A stretch of DNA of 64,000 nucleotides from Dermacentor variabilis (taxonomy: Eukaryota; Arthropoda; Arachnida; Ixodida; Ixodidae), in the NCBI RefSeq assembly GCF_050947875.1, contig NC_134571.1:227302024-227366023 (forward strand), written 5' to 3'. The notes below the pieces were generated by a model. That model saw nothing but the letters and a program-made list of their open reading frames with translations, had not been told where the DNA came from and made no database searches. The stretch's first letter is position 1, and each line of letters begins with the position of its first letter. The position numbers were made by a program, and so were the translations under genes. This document shows, piece by piece, positions 34,391 through 45,717 of the stretch.

Positions 34391-34499
34391 TAAATGCTCA
34401 ATTTGCACTTATACAACGTGTTAAAACGCCTTTTTTTTTTTTTTTTTTTTTGCCAAGTGTGAATCAAATGCAATTTTCATGAACAAGGTGTACCGCAAG
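34391..34499. repeat. Poly-T tract and flank
   Basis: A run of about 21 T residues at 34,431-34,451 in a short unassigned interval. Confidence 0.8.
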
Positions 34500-35394
34500 T
34501 TGAGCTGTACAAACTTAGTCTGCTCAATCTAATCTCAAAACCTCTAATGCAGATTGAATGCTTATTGATCGCTCTCAGTTTCTGTCTGCTAACAACACAA
34601 ATGCTGACTACTCTGCTGGGCCTTCTGCTGTACCACAGGGCTCAGTCCGGACCTTAGAACTACCTTAGAACTCCTCAGCACTAGCTTAAATAATAACATG
34701 CCACAATAATATTAACACTCTTCAGCCACAAGTTAACACTGTTTCTTCTTACAGTTTGGAAAACAAAATTAAATGTACAAACATTCAAGCTTGTGCAAGA
34801 TTTTGATCAAATAGCATGCTTCCTGTTACCGTCTACAGCTTAAATTATGCTCTTTTAGACAATGTGTTCTTATAAAATCAAGCCTATCTTGGACTATTCA
34901 TATTCAATACGTCATTAACAATGCTAACTGTGTGCTAGGATACATTCGTTGGAGCTTTTCCAGGTCACCTGTGTCTGCAAGACTATTATTACATACATCA
35001 CTTAACAGGGCAAAACTTCAATATGCTTCCTTGGTTTTGGATTCATGTCAGGCTACCATATTTGCATGCAAATACTGTGACCATGAATTGCCCAATTTTA
35101 GCATGCGGAATTTATTTTATCCGCTGAATTAGAGTGCCTGTTGCTGAAAACAAAAATTTCCTGCAGAACCCATATCCAATGATTATCGATGTTATTGCAA
35201 TTAGCATTGCAGAAATGTAGTGATGCACCGCACTGCCCCTGCCTCAACGCATAAGGTATACAGCCGGGCTTCTCTAGCACTGTGCACCCTGGACACGCTG
35301 CATCACCTAGCAGAGATGCCTTGTTGTGTCTGAATATATACGATGTGGTGTTGATTCCGCCCAGCACCTGATAAATTTTAAGGGATATTTTTTC
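34500..35394 (+). pseudogene. Fossil CR1/L2-like LINE reverse-transcriptase fragment
   Basis: Pieces of RT are readable: DRSQFLSANNTN and SAVPQGSV (34,568-34,650), equivalent to the linker and SGVPQGSVLGP motif, and NNANCVLGYIRWSFS plus LNRAKLQYASLVLDSCQ (34,910-35,050), equivalent to the RT thumb. These resemble the same regions of LINE-4. The YADD region is lost by deletion and stops abound. Confidence 0.6.
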
Positions 35395-36410
35395 CCCACT
35401 GAAAAGTGTCACAAAACCAGTGCCATATGCCAAGTTCCTGCCTCAATGTTAAATGTTCACGCTTTCACACAAGACAATTTAAAGGGACACTAAAGGCAAA
35501 TACTAAGTCAAGCTAAAGCGATAGATTAGTGCTTGAGAATCTCTAAAGCGTCAATATTATCGCGAATAGAGCCTTAATAATTGAGAAATTGAGGTAAATG
35601 CATGGCACGGTTAGAGACTCCCCTGGGACATTCAAGCACATGGCGGATGACGAAAGCACTCCTCAGTTAAATTCTGTCCCTAGTACTCAACTACTCGTCG
35701 TAAAAAGATCTCTGTATTGTATTATAAGATGAAATAAAATGCTACTTGCCCACTTTTATTTTAATTTTAGAAAAAAAGAACACATTGAAATTACCATTGA
35801 CAACAACGCAGGCGGTCGAAAGGTTCCATTTTTGCTCGACTGTGCCCTGCCCACGCTTTCGCGTTTAAGTACTTTCCCGATTGCATAGTGCTGCGCTGGT
35901 TTTGCTGGCTCGTGAAACTTGCACAAAATGCAAGTAGCAGAGAATTCAACTTCCATGTGATGTCGCGGAATGCCCGAACCACTTGACCAAAAAGCAGCTG
36001 CAGTGGCGAATCAACCGCTCAGTCTTGATTCTGTGCTGCTGTCTGCTCACCGACAACAGCAAAGGGTGGTGATGGCATATGCAACGTCACCACTCCCTCA
36101 GTCGGGTGGCGGGAGATTTGAATTTCAAAAAAGGTATTCGGACCCTTCAGATGCAATTTTCTCGTAAAGCAAGTCTTTTCTTGGCACGAAACAAACATTG
36201 AAAGATTTCTGGAGTGGTATTTAGACAGTCCATGTCGACTTAGTACTTGCCTTTAGTGTCCCTTTAACACGAACTAGCACAATCGGTTACGCTACTAAGT
36301 CGCATACTAGGTGACCCAAGTTGTTCCATTGGTTAGTATTGAACAGTTTCCTCAGCATAGCAGCACGATGCTCTACCCATTAGAGCTACCCAGCAGCCTA
36401 AGTTGGCAGG
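35395..36410 (-). mobile_element. Repeat E, copy 1: tRNA-like-headed SINE interrupted by repeat B copy 2
   Basis: On the minus strand the head (36,410-36,330) reads TAGCTCTAATGGGTAGAGC, a good tRNA D-arm/A-box match, then a degenerate B box. The body (CACCTAGTATGCGACTTAG) runs to 36,268, is split by repeat B, and resumes at 35,478 with GTGTGAAAGCGTGAACATT. Copy 2 (37,270-37,440) has the same body with no repeat B in it. Confidence 0.6.
35479..36267. mobile_element. Repeat B, copy 2: TTAA-targeting MITE with a matching empty site
   Basis: Terminal inverted repeats are about 31 bp: TTAAAGGGACACTAAAGGC at the left and its reverse complement at the right, one mismatch over the first 31. The flanks (CTTTCACACAAGACAAT before, CACGAACTAGCACAATC after) align base for base with 37,344-37,385, where a single TTAA (37,365-37,368) takes the place of the element. 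This shows that the target is TTAA, duplicated on insertion, the hallmark of piggyBac-superfamily transposition. No transposase is present. Confidence 0.88.
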
Positions 36411-37269
36411 AAAATGGTTAGAGACAAGCATCCTGGAAAGTGTGTGAAGTATCTGAAGAATAGCATTAAAAGTCAAGCTTGTCATGAACTCTTTGTTTTG
36501 TGCACATGTAGCAGCAGTGAACAGAAGTGGGAGTGCACCACAGAACAAGCAGCTGCTGTGTTTCGTTTTACTGTGCCTTAGACAAGATGGCAGAAGGTGC
36601 TTTGTTGCAAGTCAACAGAGGGTGCTTGCCATCGTGAATAACCCCTAATATCTGTAATTTTTTTTCTATGAACACTATTGAAACATTAAAGAAAGGATAC
36701 ACAGTAGCGTAGCTTGTGCCTTCTTAATATTATTATAAGGCACAAGAATGGTAAGCTTTCTTACATTTTTGAATGTTTCTGCAAATAACCATAGTCACTT
36801 GAATTTTTGAGGAGCCCTAGCTCTCTGAGAAATTATTCTATAACGATAAATTTGGCACCCAGCCCTTTACTGTTGCTATAATCATGTCATCAAAATATTA
36901 TTAAAATTGAGCCAGTGGCTCGCAAAAGTGCACCGTCATGAGCTATGTCCCTTCTGATACAATGGCTCTTACTGTGCATATATAGTTGTACAACACTGCT
37001 TCTAACCTTTCAACCTGCAAGACGAATTGTTCACTTGGTTGCTTCAGGTAAGCACGAAAAAACAAAAAAGACTGCAGAATGAGGGCATGTCAACGAGACT
37101 ATGCACAGGCATGACTAAACTGCACCTACAGTAAGTATGTCCACAGGTTTCTTTACTTCTAAGGTGCATGACCTCTACCCAGACAACTGCACTATGCAAC
37201 ACATATGAACGTTCCTTAAGGGGCCGCTCACCAGGCCACATTGCAAATTTCGGTTATATACTGAAAACT
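36411..37269. other. No gene recognised
   Basis: Unassigned A+T-rich sequence between two SINE-like blocks. Confidence 0.4.
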
Positions 37270-37944
37270 GTTACGTGCCCTCTAGGGAAAAAGTGGCACA
37301 CACCCATAGCATACACCAAGCTCCTGCCTCAATGTTAAATGTTTGCGCTTTCACACATGATGTCTTAAAACCAACTAGCACAATCAGTTACGCTACTAAG
37401 TCACATACTAGGTGACACAAATTGTTCAGCTGAAGGAAATTTTCAAATTGGTTCATTAATAGCAGAGACAGAAATATTTCAGTGCCGCGAACCCATGACC
37501 TCAGGAGGCGAATGCTACTGCCTAAACTACTGCCAAGAGAAACACTCACTGCACTTTCCCCATCTAGCCCCCGCAAGCAAAATTCCTTCCCTGTGTTCTC
37601 CTATACTGGAGTTCGATGATTGCATGATGCATACGTCACGGGCTCCGCCTTCATTTTTTTCCCTCGCTTTTTTGATGTGCGACGCACTTCCGCTGACGGC
37701 ACCGTGTGTGAGCTGGTCAATATGTCTCATTTCGTGCAGTGCACAATTTTGTGCACACAAGAGCACTTGACTAACGGTACAAGTCAGTGCTGAGCATGAG
37801 CCCGTGCTGGAATATGGTAGAAAATGACGTGGTTTCATTGTCTGTGTGCGCGATTGCATGACGTGGGAAGCAGCAGATGTAATGGAAGTACATCTCTCTT
37901 GCTGTGGTGCGAACTAAAACAAAAACACGCAGACATTCGGTCTG
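37270..37944 (-). repeat. Repeat C copy 2 joined to repeat E copy 2
   Basis: On the minus strand, 37,944-37,436 matches repeat C copy 1, and 37,440-37,270 matches the body of repeat E. The E part carries the unoccupied TTAA at 37,365-37,368. The whole may be one larger family of which the other copies are fragments. Confidence 0.65.
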
Positions 37945-38276
37945 TGTTTTATTACTTCTCTAAATTTTAATTCGTCAACTGAAACAACAGATTACACAAG
38001 TAACAGATGTTGCCTTGAATGATTCTCAAAATCACGTGCCACTATGAGCGAGTCGCAGCCCTGCCACGTACATAGGTACACTTGTGTGATATGCATCGAC
38101 TCTCTGGCTGGGAGCGCGTTGTCCGCGTAAAAGGGGAAATGGCATTTGGTTTGAAATTCTAGCGCTTTCTATGGCACATAGTGATGTAATACTTAGCAGA
38201 CACGATCGTTAGCATGAATTGTACGCAAGGCGCTTGTCAGCTCAAAATCGCCAGATCTGGTGAGGGGCCCTTTAAG
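37934..38276 (-). repeat. Repeat A, copy 2
   Basis: Reverse-orientation match to 25,173-25,502. It abuts repeat C copy 2 at the shared phrase CATTCGGTCTGTGTTTT. Copy 1 of C also starts next to CACAAACCGAATG, so A and C may be modules of one element. Confidence 0.75.
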
Positions 38277-39785
38277 TGACAACCATGGAATCTATTCTTA
38301 GACTGTGCAGTGTTGCAGGGAAGGTCGCTTCTAATAAGCGAATTATGCGGCGGTGGTTGGGTACTTGTCACGCTACGTATGTGTTAAGTGAGCCAGCCAA
38401 CAACTCCACTAAAGATAATGTCCAAATGAACCTAATCCAAGGGTTCTTTTTGATCCGACACATCCTTTTTGTGGGAGCTGCAGCACAAATGACACAAACA
38501 ACAAAACTGCATAGCAGCAGTACATAAAAACGTCCACTGGAGAGAAACAAAACAAAAGTGCAAAAACAGTGAATGACAGACGATGGCGTCGGCTATATTC
38601 GTGGCGATTCTAGTCACTCCGTTGACTACCCAGAATAGAAGGTTTTCGTTCTTTCACGTATGCTTTGTGCAGTTCTCTGCTAAATCTTATTTTGGAGCAG
38701 GCTGGCACAAATGGCATAAAATTTCTGAGAGCATGATATGAATACATTGAGCAACGCACTGGCAACCCGAACATCACATAAATAAAACAAAAGTTGTCAT
38801 TATGTGTGTCCTTGTCTCACCTTATTTCCTTGCAGCCGAACATTTCCCATAAACTGGAGATATTGCAACGCTTGCCGCTGGTTAGTTTCTCAGCTATGTC
38901 GAGTTTAAAACTCACACCAATGCGAGCTTGAATCCACCTTTAGCTTTTACTAGATGCCTTCCCGTAAGGGCTGTTTTAGCCACACAAAAATGACCCAACT
39001 CAAATAATTACAAGATGGCCAAGCAACTTTGTTCTCGATATCAAAGAAATGACAAATAGGTGTACTGCATCTTCACACAGCCTATACCTACAGTAGGCAG
39101 CAAATACATGCAGCCTAACCAGTGCAGATTATTTTATCCGAGACACTCCTTATCTAAGTCATCTATCAAGAAGACAGCCATGGCTTGATGTGCACAATTT
39201 CCTGAACTTACATTACATTAGGTTTAACTCAAGGAATTAGTTACGATGAGGTGCTCTGCCAAAGTCATTTCTTGCACTGCTCTGCATACACAATGAAGGC
39301 TCTTGAAAGGATTATCGTCACAAGGCGGCATCCTTCAAGCGCTGAGCATAGAGCCCAAGCCATGTGAGTCGAGCCACGCCAGCCTGCCCTGCCGAGAACA
39401 GCCAGTTGGCACTGCCACAGTTGGGGCTCCAGCACACCTGCATGCAAGGTGTCCATTTCAGTGGCACAACCATGTTATAAATGCCAGCATTAGAAATAAT
39501 GACCCATATAATGCGAACATAAATTACATACAAGACACATACTGAAGAGTGCTGGGAAATCATTGCAAATGGAGAAATTATAGTTTATAAATTCTCAAAC
39601 ATACATTACCAAGCACTCAAACAATTCATAAACAAACAAATTGAAGGACTCTTTTCTTTTGCTACATGACAGCCAAAGGAGAGAAAAGAAAACTGCAAGA
39701 AAACCACAGTCAGCACTTGTCTTATGTTTTTTTTTCTGTGTTTCGTCTGTCGGCATGTCACATACCAAAGGAACCATACCAACTA
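38277..39785. other. No gene recognised
   Basis: Only short open frames. The minus-strand frame at 39,265-39,456 has unremarkable composition and no recognised family. Confidence 0.4.
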
Positions 39786-40280
39786 GCCCAGCTTTTCACC
39801 TTTTACAGCGAAGCTGCATGCTAGCTGATTGATCCATCCATCCATCTGTCGCCTATATGCCAAAAACTCCTTTGGCGAAAAAAAAAAAAAAGAAAGAAAG
39901 AAAGAGAGGCGTGCGATTGCTGCGCCAGTAGTGACATCGCTGGCTCTCCGTTGCAGCCAAGCGCACGTGCAGCAGTTTATCTCCGGCTCCGAAATGGGTA
40001 GGCCATGCATCATACGCGCTTTTGAGGAGCAGGCAGCTTTTGTTCAGCAACGCTGCGAGCAGAACCGGGAATGAGCTCGTCTACGGCGTGCCGATGCTGT
40101 TGGTCGGGCACAAGAACAGGCTCATGCAGCCAAGCGCAAGCAGTAGCTCTGTACCGAGGATCTGGCAGCCTACAACGCCGTTGTTTAATGAACCATTGGA
40201 ATTAACCCAATGATAAACACCGGGGCTGCACATTTCAGCTTCGCTGGTTAACCATCTGTATGGAGTGCTTGGGCAGTGAT
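39786..40280. repeat. Candidate MITE with CAGCGAAGCTG/CAGCTTCGCTG ends
   Basis: CAGCGAAGCTG near 39,806 and its reverse complement near 40,236 bracket a G+C-richer segment with an A-rich/AAAG microsatellite. The ends are short and boundaries unsure. Confidence 0.35.
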
Positions 40281-41013
40281 TTTTTTTTCGCATGTTTCAC
40301 AAAATTTTTGTTCTGTCTGTCTGTGCACCTTTGATGTAGCTGTTTCATAATTTTCTTGCCTTACCAACTGCATGCTTTTCTTCTTTTTAGCTATTGTTCA
40401 AGCCCAAATCCTTTCACATAGCTAGCTAATGTTCATTCACAAGGTTTAAATGTTTCTTTTTTGTATAAGCAAATATCTTTTTTTGTTACTTTTCATTTTT
40501 GGCATAGAGTTGGCTTCCATTAAATAAATTTTAATAGGATCAACACAATTGATTCAATTATCCGGCAGCCTAATTAAAAGGAGAGGCATAAAAAACAATG
40601 TATTTGGTAGAATTTGCACAACTTCTGTCCATAGAACACCATGCATTTTGAACTTCAATATGAAGTTACCCAACATAATGAGGTCTGTTTATACACAGTT
40701 TCAACGTAACGAAATTTCACTCCTGCCACGAAGGAATACCGAGGCAATAAAATTGCAGCAGAACCCATCGCATGATGACTATAGACGGTAATGCATTGAA
40801 TGAATATAGTGACATGACGTCCTGCCACCATCACAACGAGTTATGCATGAGGCGTGAACTGCAGCGGGACTCCTCTTTTGCACTTTCCTAAGAACACTCA
40901 GTGCTGCCTTCTGGCACTGCCGCCGCAAAGCCTGTCTGAAATGCATGGTGCGCCGGTGCATGCGAAGCATGTCGTGCGGCAACCGGGCTCCTCTGCCATG
41001 CTCCTCTCTGGAT
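40281..41013. other. No gene recognised
   Basis: A+T-rich to 40,800, then more balanced sequence. Could include the far end of the Gypsy-5 LTR, but this cannot be shown. Confidence 0.35.
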
Positions 41014-41540
41014 CTAGTGGCACTGCCAAAGAGTCTGCATGTGCCTTTCGAGATGAGAAGCGTGATGCACCAGTGCCTGTGAACACTGAAAATTATTCCC
41101 CCATTTGTGACCCAAGTTGCTGAGAGGTTCATTGAAGAGCAGCACATAGCCAGTCAAATTCACAGAGTAGGGGGTGGGCTGGTGTGCATCTAGCACAGCC
41201 ATGGCTGCACACGGCTGAGCATATGCATAGCCTGCACGCTCTGTTTTAGAGGTAATCTGCCATACGTGAGAGGACTGGGCGAGCTGAGGTCGTGAGGACA
41301 TTGTGTAATCTCGAGTTTTGGGGATGTGCTGAAGCAAGAGGCAGATGAAGCTGCCGGGAACCAAGGGGTCGCAGTGGACCACCAGAACATGAGGACCAGT
41401 GCAGCAGGCTTCTAGAACAGAACTGCCCGTGCTGTGCTTGCACATCAAGTACGCACTGCCCACCTTTGTTTCCTTCGTCTTTCGCACCAAGGCACCGGCT
41501 AAGAGTGCCGACCCATGGTGTGGCGTCAGTTGGGTGCTAC

Positions 41541-42915
41541 AAGGCCCCCCCAACCAGACGGAATGGTGAAATGTACGCGTCAACAAGGCAGAGATAGCGC
41601 TATCTTGGTGATATACAGATCAGTGGACATGCCGGTGACATCCACGGGGTGCTCCGTGGGAGGTGTCTTGAGTTAGGCCAGTTTGAGGCGGTCTAACGAG
41701 ACAATCTCTTCACACGACCGTTCAAGAGGATGGTGGCGCACTTCAGCGTGTTGTGGAAGACATGGTACGGCCCATCTAGAGGGTGCAAGAGGTGCCTTTA
41801 CAGCATCTCAGCTGAGAAAAACGTGCGTCGAAGACGCAAGGTCTGAATGCACAAAGATGCTGTGGTCAGAAGATCGAGGCAGGACAGGGTGCAATTGCTG
41901 AATGCAGTCCTGCAGGCATTGGAGGCACTGCAGCGACTGGGGAGAGGGGGCCGTAGGAATGAACAAGTCTCCAGGAAGCCACAGGGGTGCACTGCAGACA
42001 AGCTCGGCCGCTGAACAGCCAAGGTTGCGAAGAAGGATGATGCGTAGGCCAAGAAGCACCATAGGAAAGAGGTCAACCCAGTGCTCTCGATCCAGGTGCA
42101 TAGTGAGGGCAGCCTTGAGCTGGCGATAGAGCTGCTCAAACCATGTGCGGGGATGGTATGCCGTGGTACAACAGTGCTTAGTGCCAAGCAGGCAGTTGAA
42201 GGAAATGAGAGTACATTCAAACTGCTGGTTGGCGATCAGTTGTAACAATGTTCAGGCATCCGAAGCGGGAAATCCATGCTGAAATGAAGGCTTTGGTGAC
42301 CATTTCTGCAGTGATATCCGGAATGGGCACCGCTTCGTTCCAACGAGTGAGGTGGTACTGGCAGCCGTACTGGCAGTCGTGAGGAGGAAGAAGCGGTCCA
42401 ACCAAATCAACATCAACATGGTCAAAGCGACAGCCAGGTGGCAAGAAAAATTGCGTGGGAGTCTCTGTGTGGCGGCTCACCTTGGTGATCTGGCAAGCGA
42501 GATGCAAGTGGGCCCACTGGCAAACATCAATGTGAATGCTCGGTCAGACGTACTGCTGTGTAATGAGGCACTGTATGCCTCAGATGCTGGAATGCCAGAT
42601 GATGTGAAGTTATTGGAAACCCCACAACAAAAGACAGCCAGAATGAAGGTGCGAGGTAGAGCTGCTGAAATGTCACGCCAGAGTGAGCCAGGCACAAACG
42701 GATGAGGAACGAGTTGCAGACGGAAGGAACGGGGGTGGTGATGCAGCGCATGCAACTCAGGGTCTTCCATCTGTGCCCAAGCTAGACATTCCCAGTTTAC
42801 AGCAGATTTACAGGTGCCAAGGTAAATGCCAAGGGAGGTGATGCATGAAAGTGTGTCAGCTGCCTCATTGTCAATGCTGTTGATGTGCCGGATATCTGTT
42901 GTGAACTCCAATATA
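41541..42915 (-). pseudogene. pol: Gypsy-5: decayed CsRn1-like Gypsy pol fragment (RNase H end, integrase)
   Basis: Minus strand. The end of RNase H is at 42,840-42,915 (DIRHINSIDNEAADTLS). The integrase core is at 42,240-42,460 ([12 protein letters not shown], then [19 protein letters not shown] and TTDRQ) and continues at 41,800-42,220 (TTAYHPRT, then LKAALTMHLDREHWVDLFPMVLLGLR). The glutamate site is degraded. A GPY-like module lies near 41,740. After it comes a G-run (minus strand of 41,545-41,551) and TGTAGCACCC, which looks like a polypurine tract and LTR start. The FDHVHVDLVGPLPPS style of core is typical of the CsRn1 clade, different from Gypsy-1 to -4. Truncated at the RT side by a LINE tail. 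Confidence 0.72.
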
Positions 42916-43088
42916 CTGTCCACTTTCCACTGTCTATTATTAATGTATGTCTATCATGTTTTGTTATACGTCTTACATACTCTTCTAATACTACTGTATC
43001 TAATACTACTGTATTAGAAGAATATATACCCCCTTACCCAATGCCTCATACGAGGCCTGTAAGGACATTTTTAAATAAAATAAAAAAC
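42905..43088 (+). mobile_element. 5'-truncated LINE 3' tail
   Basis: Ends in CCCAATGCCTCATACGAGG, then CTGTAAGGACATTTTTAAATAAAATAAAAA. This is the kind of short 3' UTR and A-rich simple-repeat tail seen in CR1/L2-type LINEs. No coding sequence remains. It cuts Gypsy-5. Confidence 0.5.
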
Positions 43089-43785
43089 AGTGATACCTCG
43101 AACTCGCATATCTGGAAAAATTGGCCAAGTCTAAATTTTCCGTGGCACTGAACTATTTCCCATACATGCCAAGTATTTACTGTCCTTTGTCTCGAAGTGT
43201 TTTGGGGCAAAATAGAGGATATCTCAAAACTTCACCAAAACTGGAACAGAAATTCTGCTGCCGGAGAGTTTAACAAGCTTGGCATGAGGCTGCCACGCTT
43301 ACCACAAAGCGGACACTTTCCCCGAATGTGAAGTTGTGGCCCAGCAGTATAACTTTGTCGAGCAACCATGTGGCACAGCATGTGATGGGAGAGACATGCA
43401 CAGAGGCAGGTCGTGCAAAATAGTATGCGTGATGCAGTTCCTTTTGTTCACTTTATGCAGTGCACACTATTTACCATCAGAGGTGTGATTTCAATTTTAA
43501 TTTTATTCTATGCAATGCATGCAGCACTGATTTTTTTGTTCTATGCAACATTGAATAGAAGCGCACATGGCACAGCTTACCAGGAACAGTGCCTAAGAAA
43601 GCAATGTGAGCTTTAGCAAGTACGTGCTATGCAAGCAGGATGTACTGGTGGCAGGTAAATTTACTGATGCTGAAATCGCTGGGATGGTTACAAACGAAGG
43701 CAATGGTGAAGATGATGGTGATGACAACAAAAGACCCCAAGAGGTGCCAACATCAGCTGAAACAGAAAACATACTTTGCTTCGAA
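43089..43785 (+). pseudogene. Tigger/pogo-type DNA transposon remnant
   Basis: Left end CAGTGATACCTCGAACTCG resembles pogo/Tigger inverted termini (CAGTN...CCTCG). At 43,606-43,770 the plus strand reads AGKFTDAEIAGMVTNEG then an acidic stretch and PQEVPTSAET, like the acidic C-terminal tail of Tigger transposases. The DDE core is missing. LINE-3 ends directly after it. Confidence 0.5.
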
Positions 43786-44201
43786 TGTGTGGTGTTTATT
43801 GGCACAACGGCCAGGTATGGCCAAAGAGCGCCTATCCAGTGTTGATGAGTTTGCAGTGGAGTTATGACTTCTATGAAGTTGAGGTGACGTGGCTGTAAAG
43901 GGGCCTAAAATAGTCACTGTAAAGTGCGTAGAGTCTACATGCAATAAGATTATGGCGATGACAAAAGACATGTACTATGAGCATTAAGGTGCATTGTGAA
44001 ATAATGATACCATATAAAAAATGTATAAGATTCTAAAATTCACTAGAGCACTATGGCCTCGTTAGAGCCCTTAAAGCACAAGGGCCTAGAGGCATGTGCT
44101 ATACAAAACAACTATCACAGTGGCACCTTCTGGAAAGAGGATGCGCTACGAGTTTAATGGGCTTATAACAGGTAGGACAACATCATTTAAAAAACTGAGT
44201 A

Positions 44202-45427
44202 CTACATTGGTGTTAAAAAAAGTTCTTTACCAAGAAACATAGCTGGGTGAAGAGGGACGCAATAATGATATGCAAGAGGAAAATGTTTCTTTCTTTCAGA
44301 TTCGGCTTTCCGACAGTCCAAGAGGACATGGAGGACGGTCAGCCTCTCACCACATCGACCACAGGTTGACGGTTGAGTTCCAGTAAGCAGAAAATTGTGG
44401 GTACCAAATGTGTGCCCTATCCTGAGGTGACAGAATAGGACATCTGTTTGCCGAGATTTTGTTGGGGAGGGCCAAAAACCTAACTGTGGCTTTATAACAT
44501 GCAGTTTATTATTTGTTTCTGTGTTCCACATGCGTTGCCAGTATTGTCGCAGTTTCTTTCTTAAGAAAGGCTTCAGATCTGTGACAGGGACAGCAGCCGT
44601 AGGAAAAGTGGTTAGTGATGTGAGTGATCTGGCCATTTTGTCAGCTAGTACATTACCCTCAATGCCTTTATGGCCGGGTACCCGGCATATTACTACATGT
44701 CTATGTGATAAGTATATGTTACATAAGAGCGAGTAAAGTTCTATGAAAACAAGATTTGTATGCTTTTGTAAAGAAATTAACGCTTTTACAAGACTTAACG
44801 CATCTGGAAATACTATTGCTCTGTCGAGTTTTAATTTATTTATATGTTTTACTGCAGACAGTACTGCATAGGCTTCTGCAGTGAAGATACTTGTTAAGGG
44901 ATTCAATACGTCAGATTCAGAAAATGAGGAACCAACAGCAGCAAAAATACATCAGAATGTGATTTTGACACGTCTGTGTAGAATTCTGAGCACGAGTACT
45001 TCGACTGAAGTTCACGGAAATGCATAGCGATTTCGAGGTCAGGTGCATGCTTTGTGACCTCTACTAAGGACATGTCACAGTCTATCACCTGCCACTCCCA
45101 GGGCGGTAATGGCTTAGCTGGAGGCATTAGGCAATGTTTGAGAACTGGGACATCCATTTCTTCGCTAAGTTCTCTTGCACGGAGTGCCAAAGAAAGTCTC
45201 ATAAAGGGTCTATTACGAAAAAGTGTTTTGCAGGTCAAGTCGTTTACAGTTGTGAAACACGGATGTTCTTTATTAGAGTGCAGTTTGAGAAAATAGGTGA
45301 AGCTGATGTATGTTCTCTGAAAATGGAGTGACCACTCATCTGAATCTACGTATAGACTTCCGACAGGGCTTGTTCTAAAGGTGCCAGTGGCCAGGCGGAT
45401 ACCCAGGTGGTTGACGGGGTCTAACAT
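44202..45427 (-). pseudogene. LINE-3 ORF2 C-terminal: RT thumb, RNase H, zinc knuckle
   Basis: Two frames. 44,903-45,427 holds the thumb/connection (LDPVNHLGIRLATGTFRTSP) and the first RNase H strand (EFYTDVSKS, with the catalytic Asp). A frameshift near 44,910 leads to 44,202-44,906 with TAEAYAVLSAV (Glu), FPDALSLVKAL (Asp) and VPGHKGIEGNVLADKMA (last His/Asp), so the RNase H catalytic set is recognisable. The end has a CCHC-like CGRCGERLTVLHVLLDC. Downstream is the 3' UTR to about 43,785. Confidence 0.82.
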
Positions 45428-45604
45428 CTTTAGCGCGCTCAGAGCGGCAGAGTGCTAAACCACGGCACCATAGTACAGTCGTGATCAAACTAGGCTCCTG
45501 TAAATATTCAATGAACACTGTCTGTCACTACCTCACATTGTGTGGGATAGGATTTTAAGTAAGTTCATTGTTATAAGACATTTTTCTTTAATATGATTGA
45601 ACAT

Positions 45605-45715
45605 CTTGAAGGGGCAGCGCAATAAGACGAAGACAGAAGGCAGGAACATACAGGACAGCGCTGATGATACTGCTCCTGCCTTCTGTCTTCGTCTTATATG
45701 CGCTGCCCCTTCAAG
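45605..45715. mobile_element. 111-bp hairpin MITE inside LINE-3
   Basis: Both ends read CTTGAAGGGGCAGCGC inward, and the arms (~42 nt each, two small differences) extend through AAGACGAAGACAGAAGGCAG. The loop is about 27 nt. It is flanked by AT on both sides (45,603-45,604 and 45,716-45,717), and deleting the insert plus one AT gives a continuous LINE-3 reading frame. Two-base duplication fits Tc1/mariner-like chemistry, although TA would be the usual target. Confidence 0.85.
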
Positions 45716-45717
45716 AT

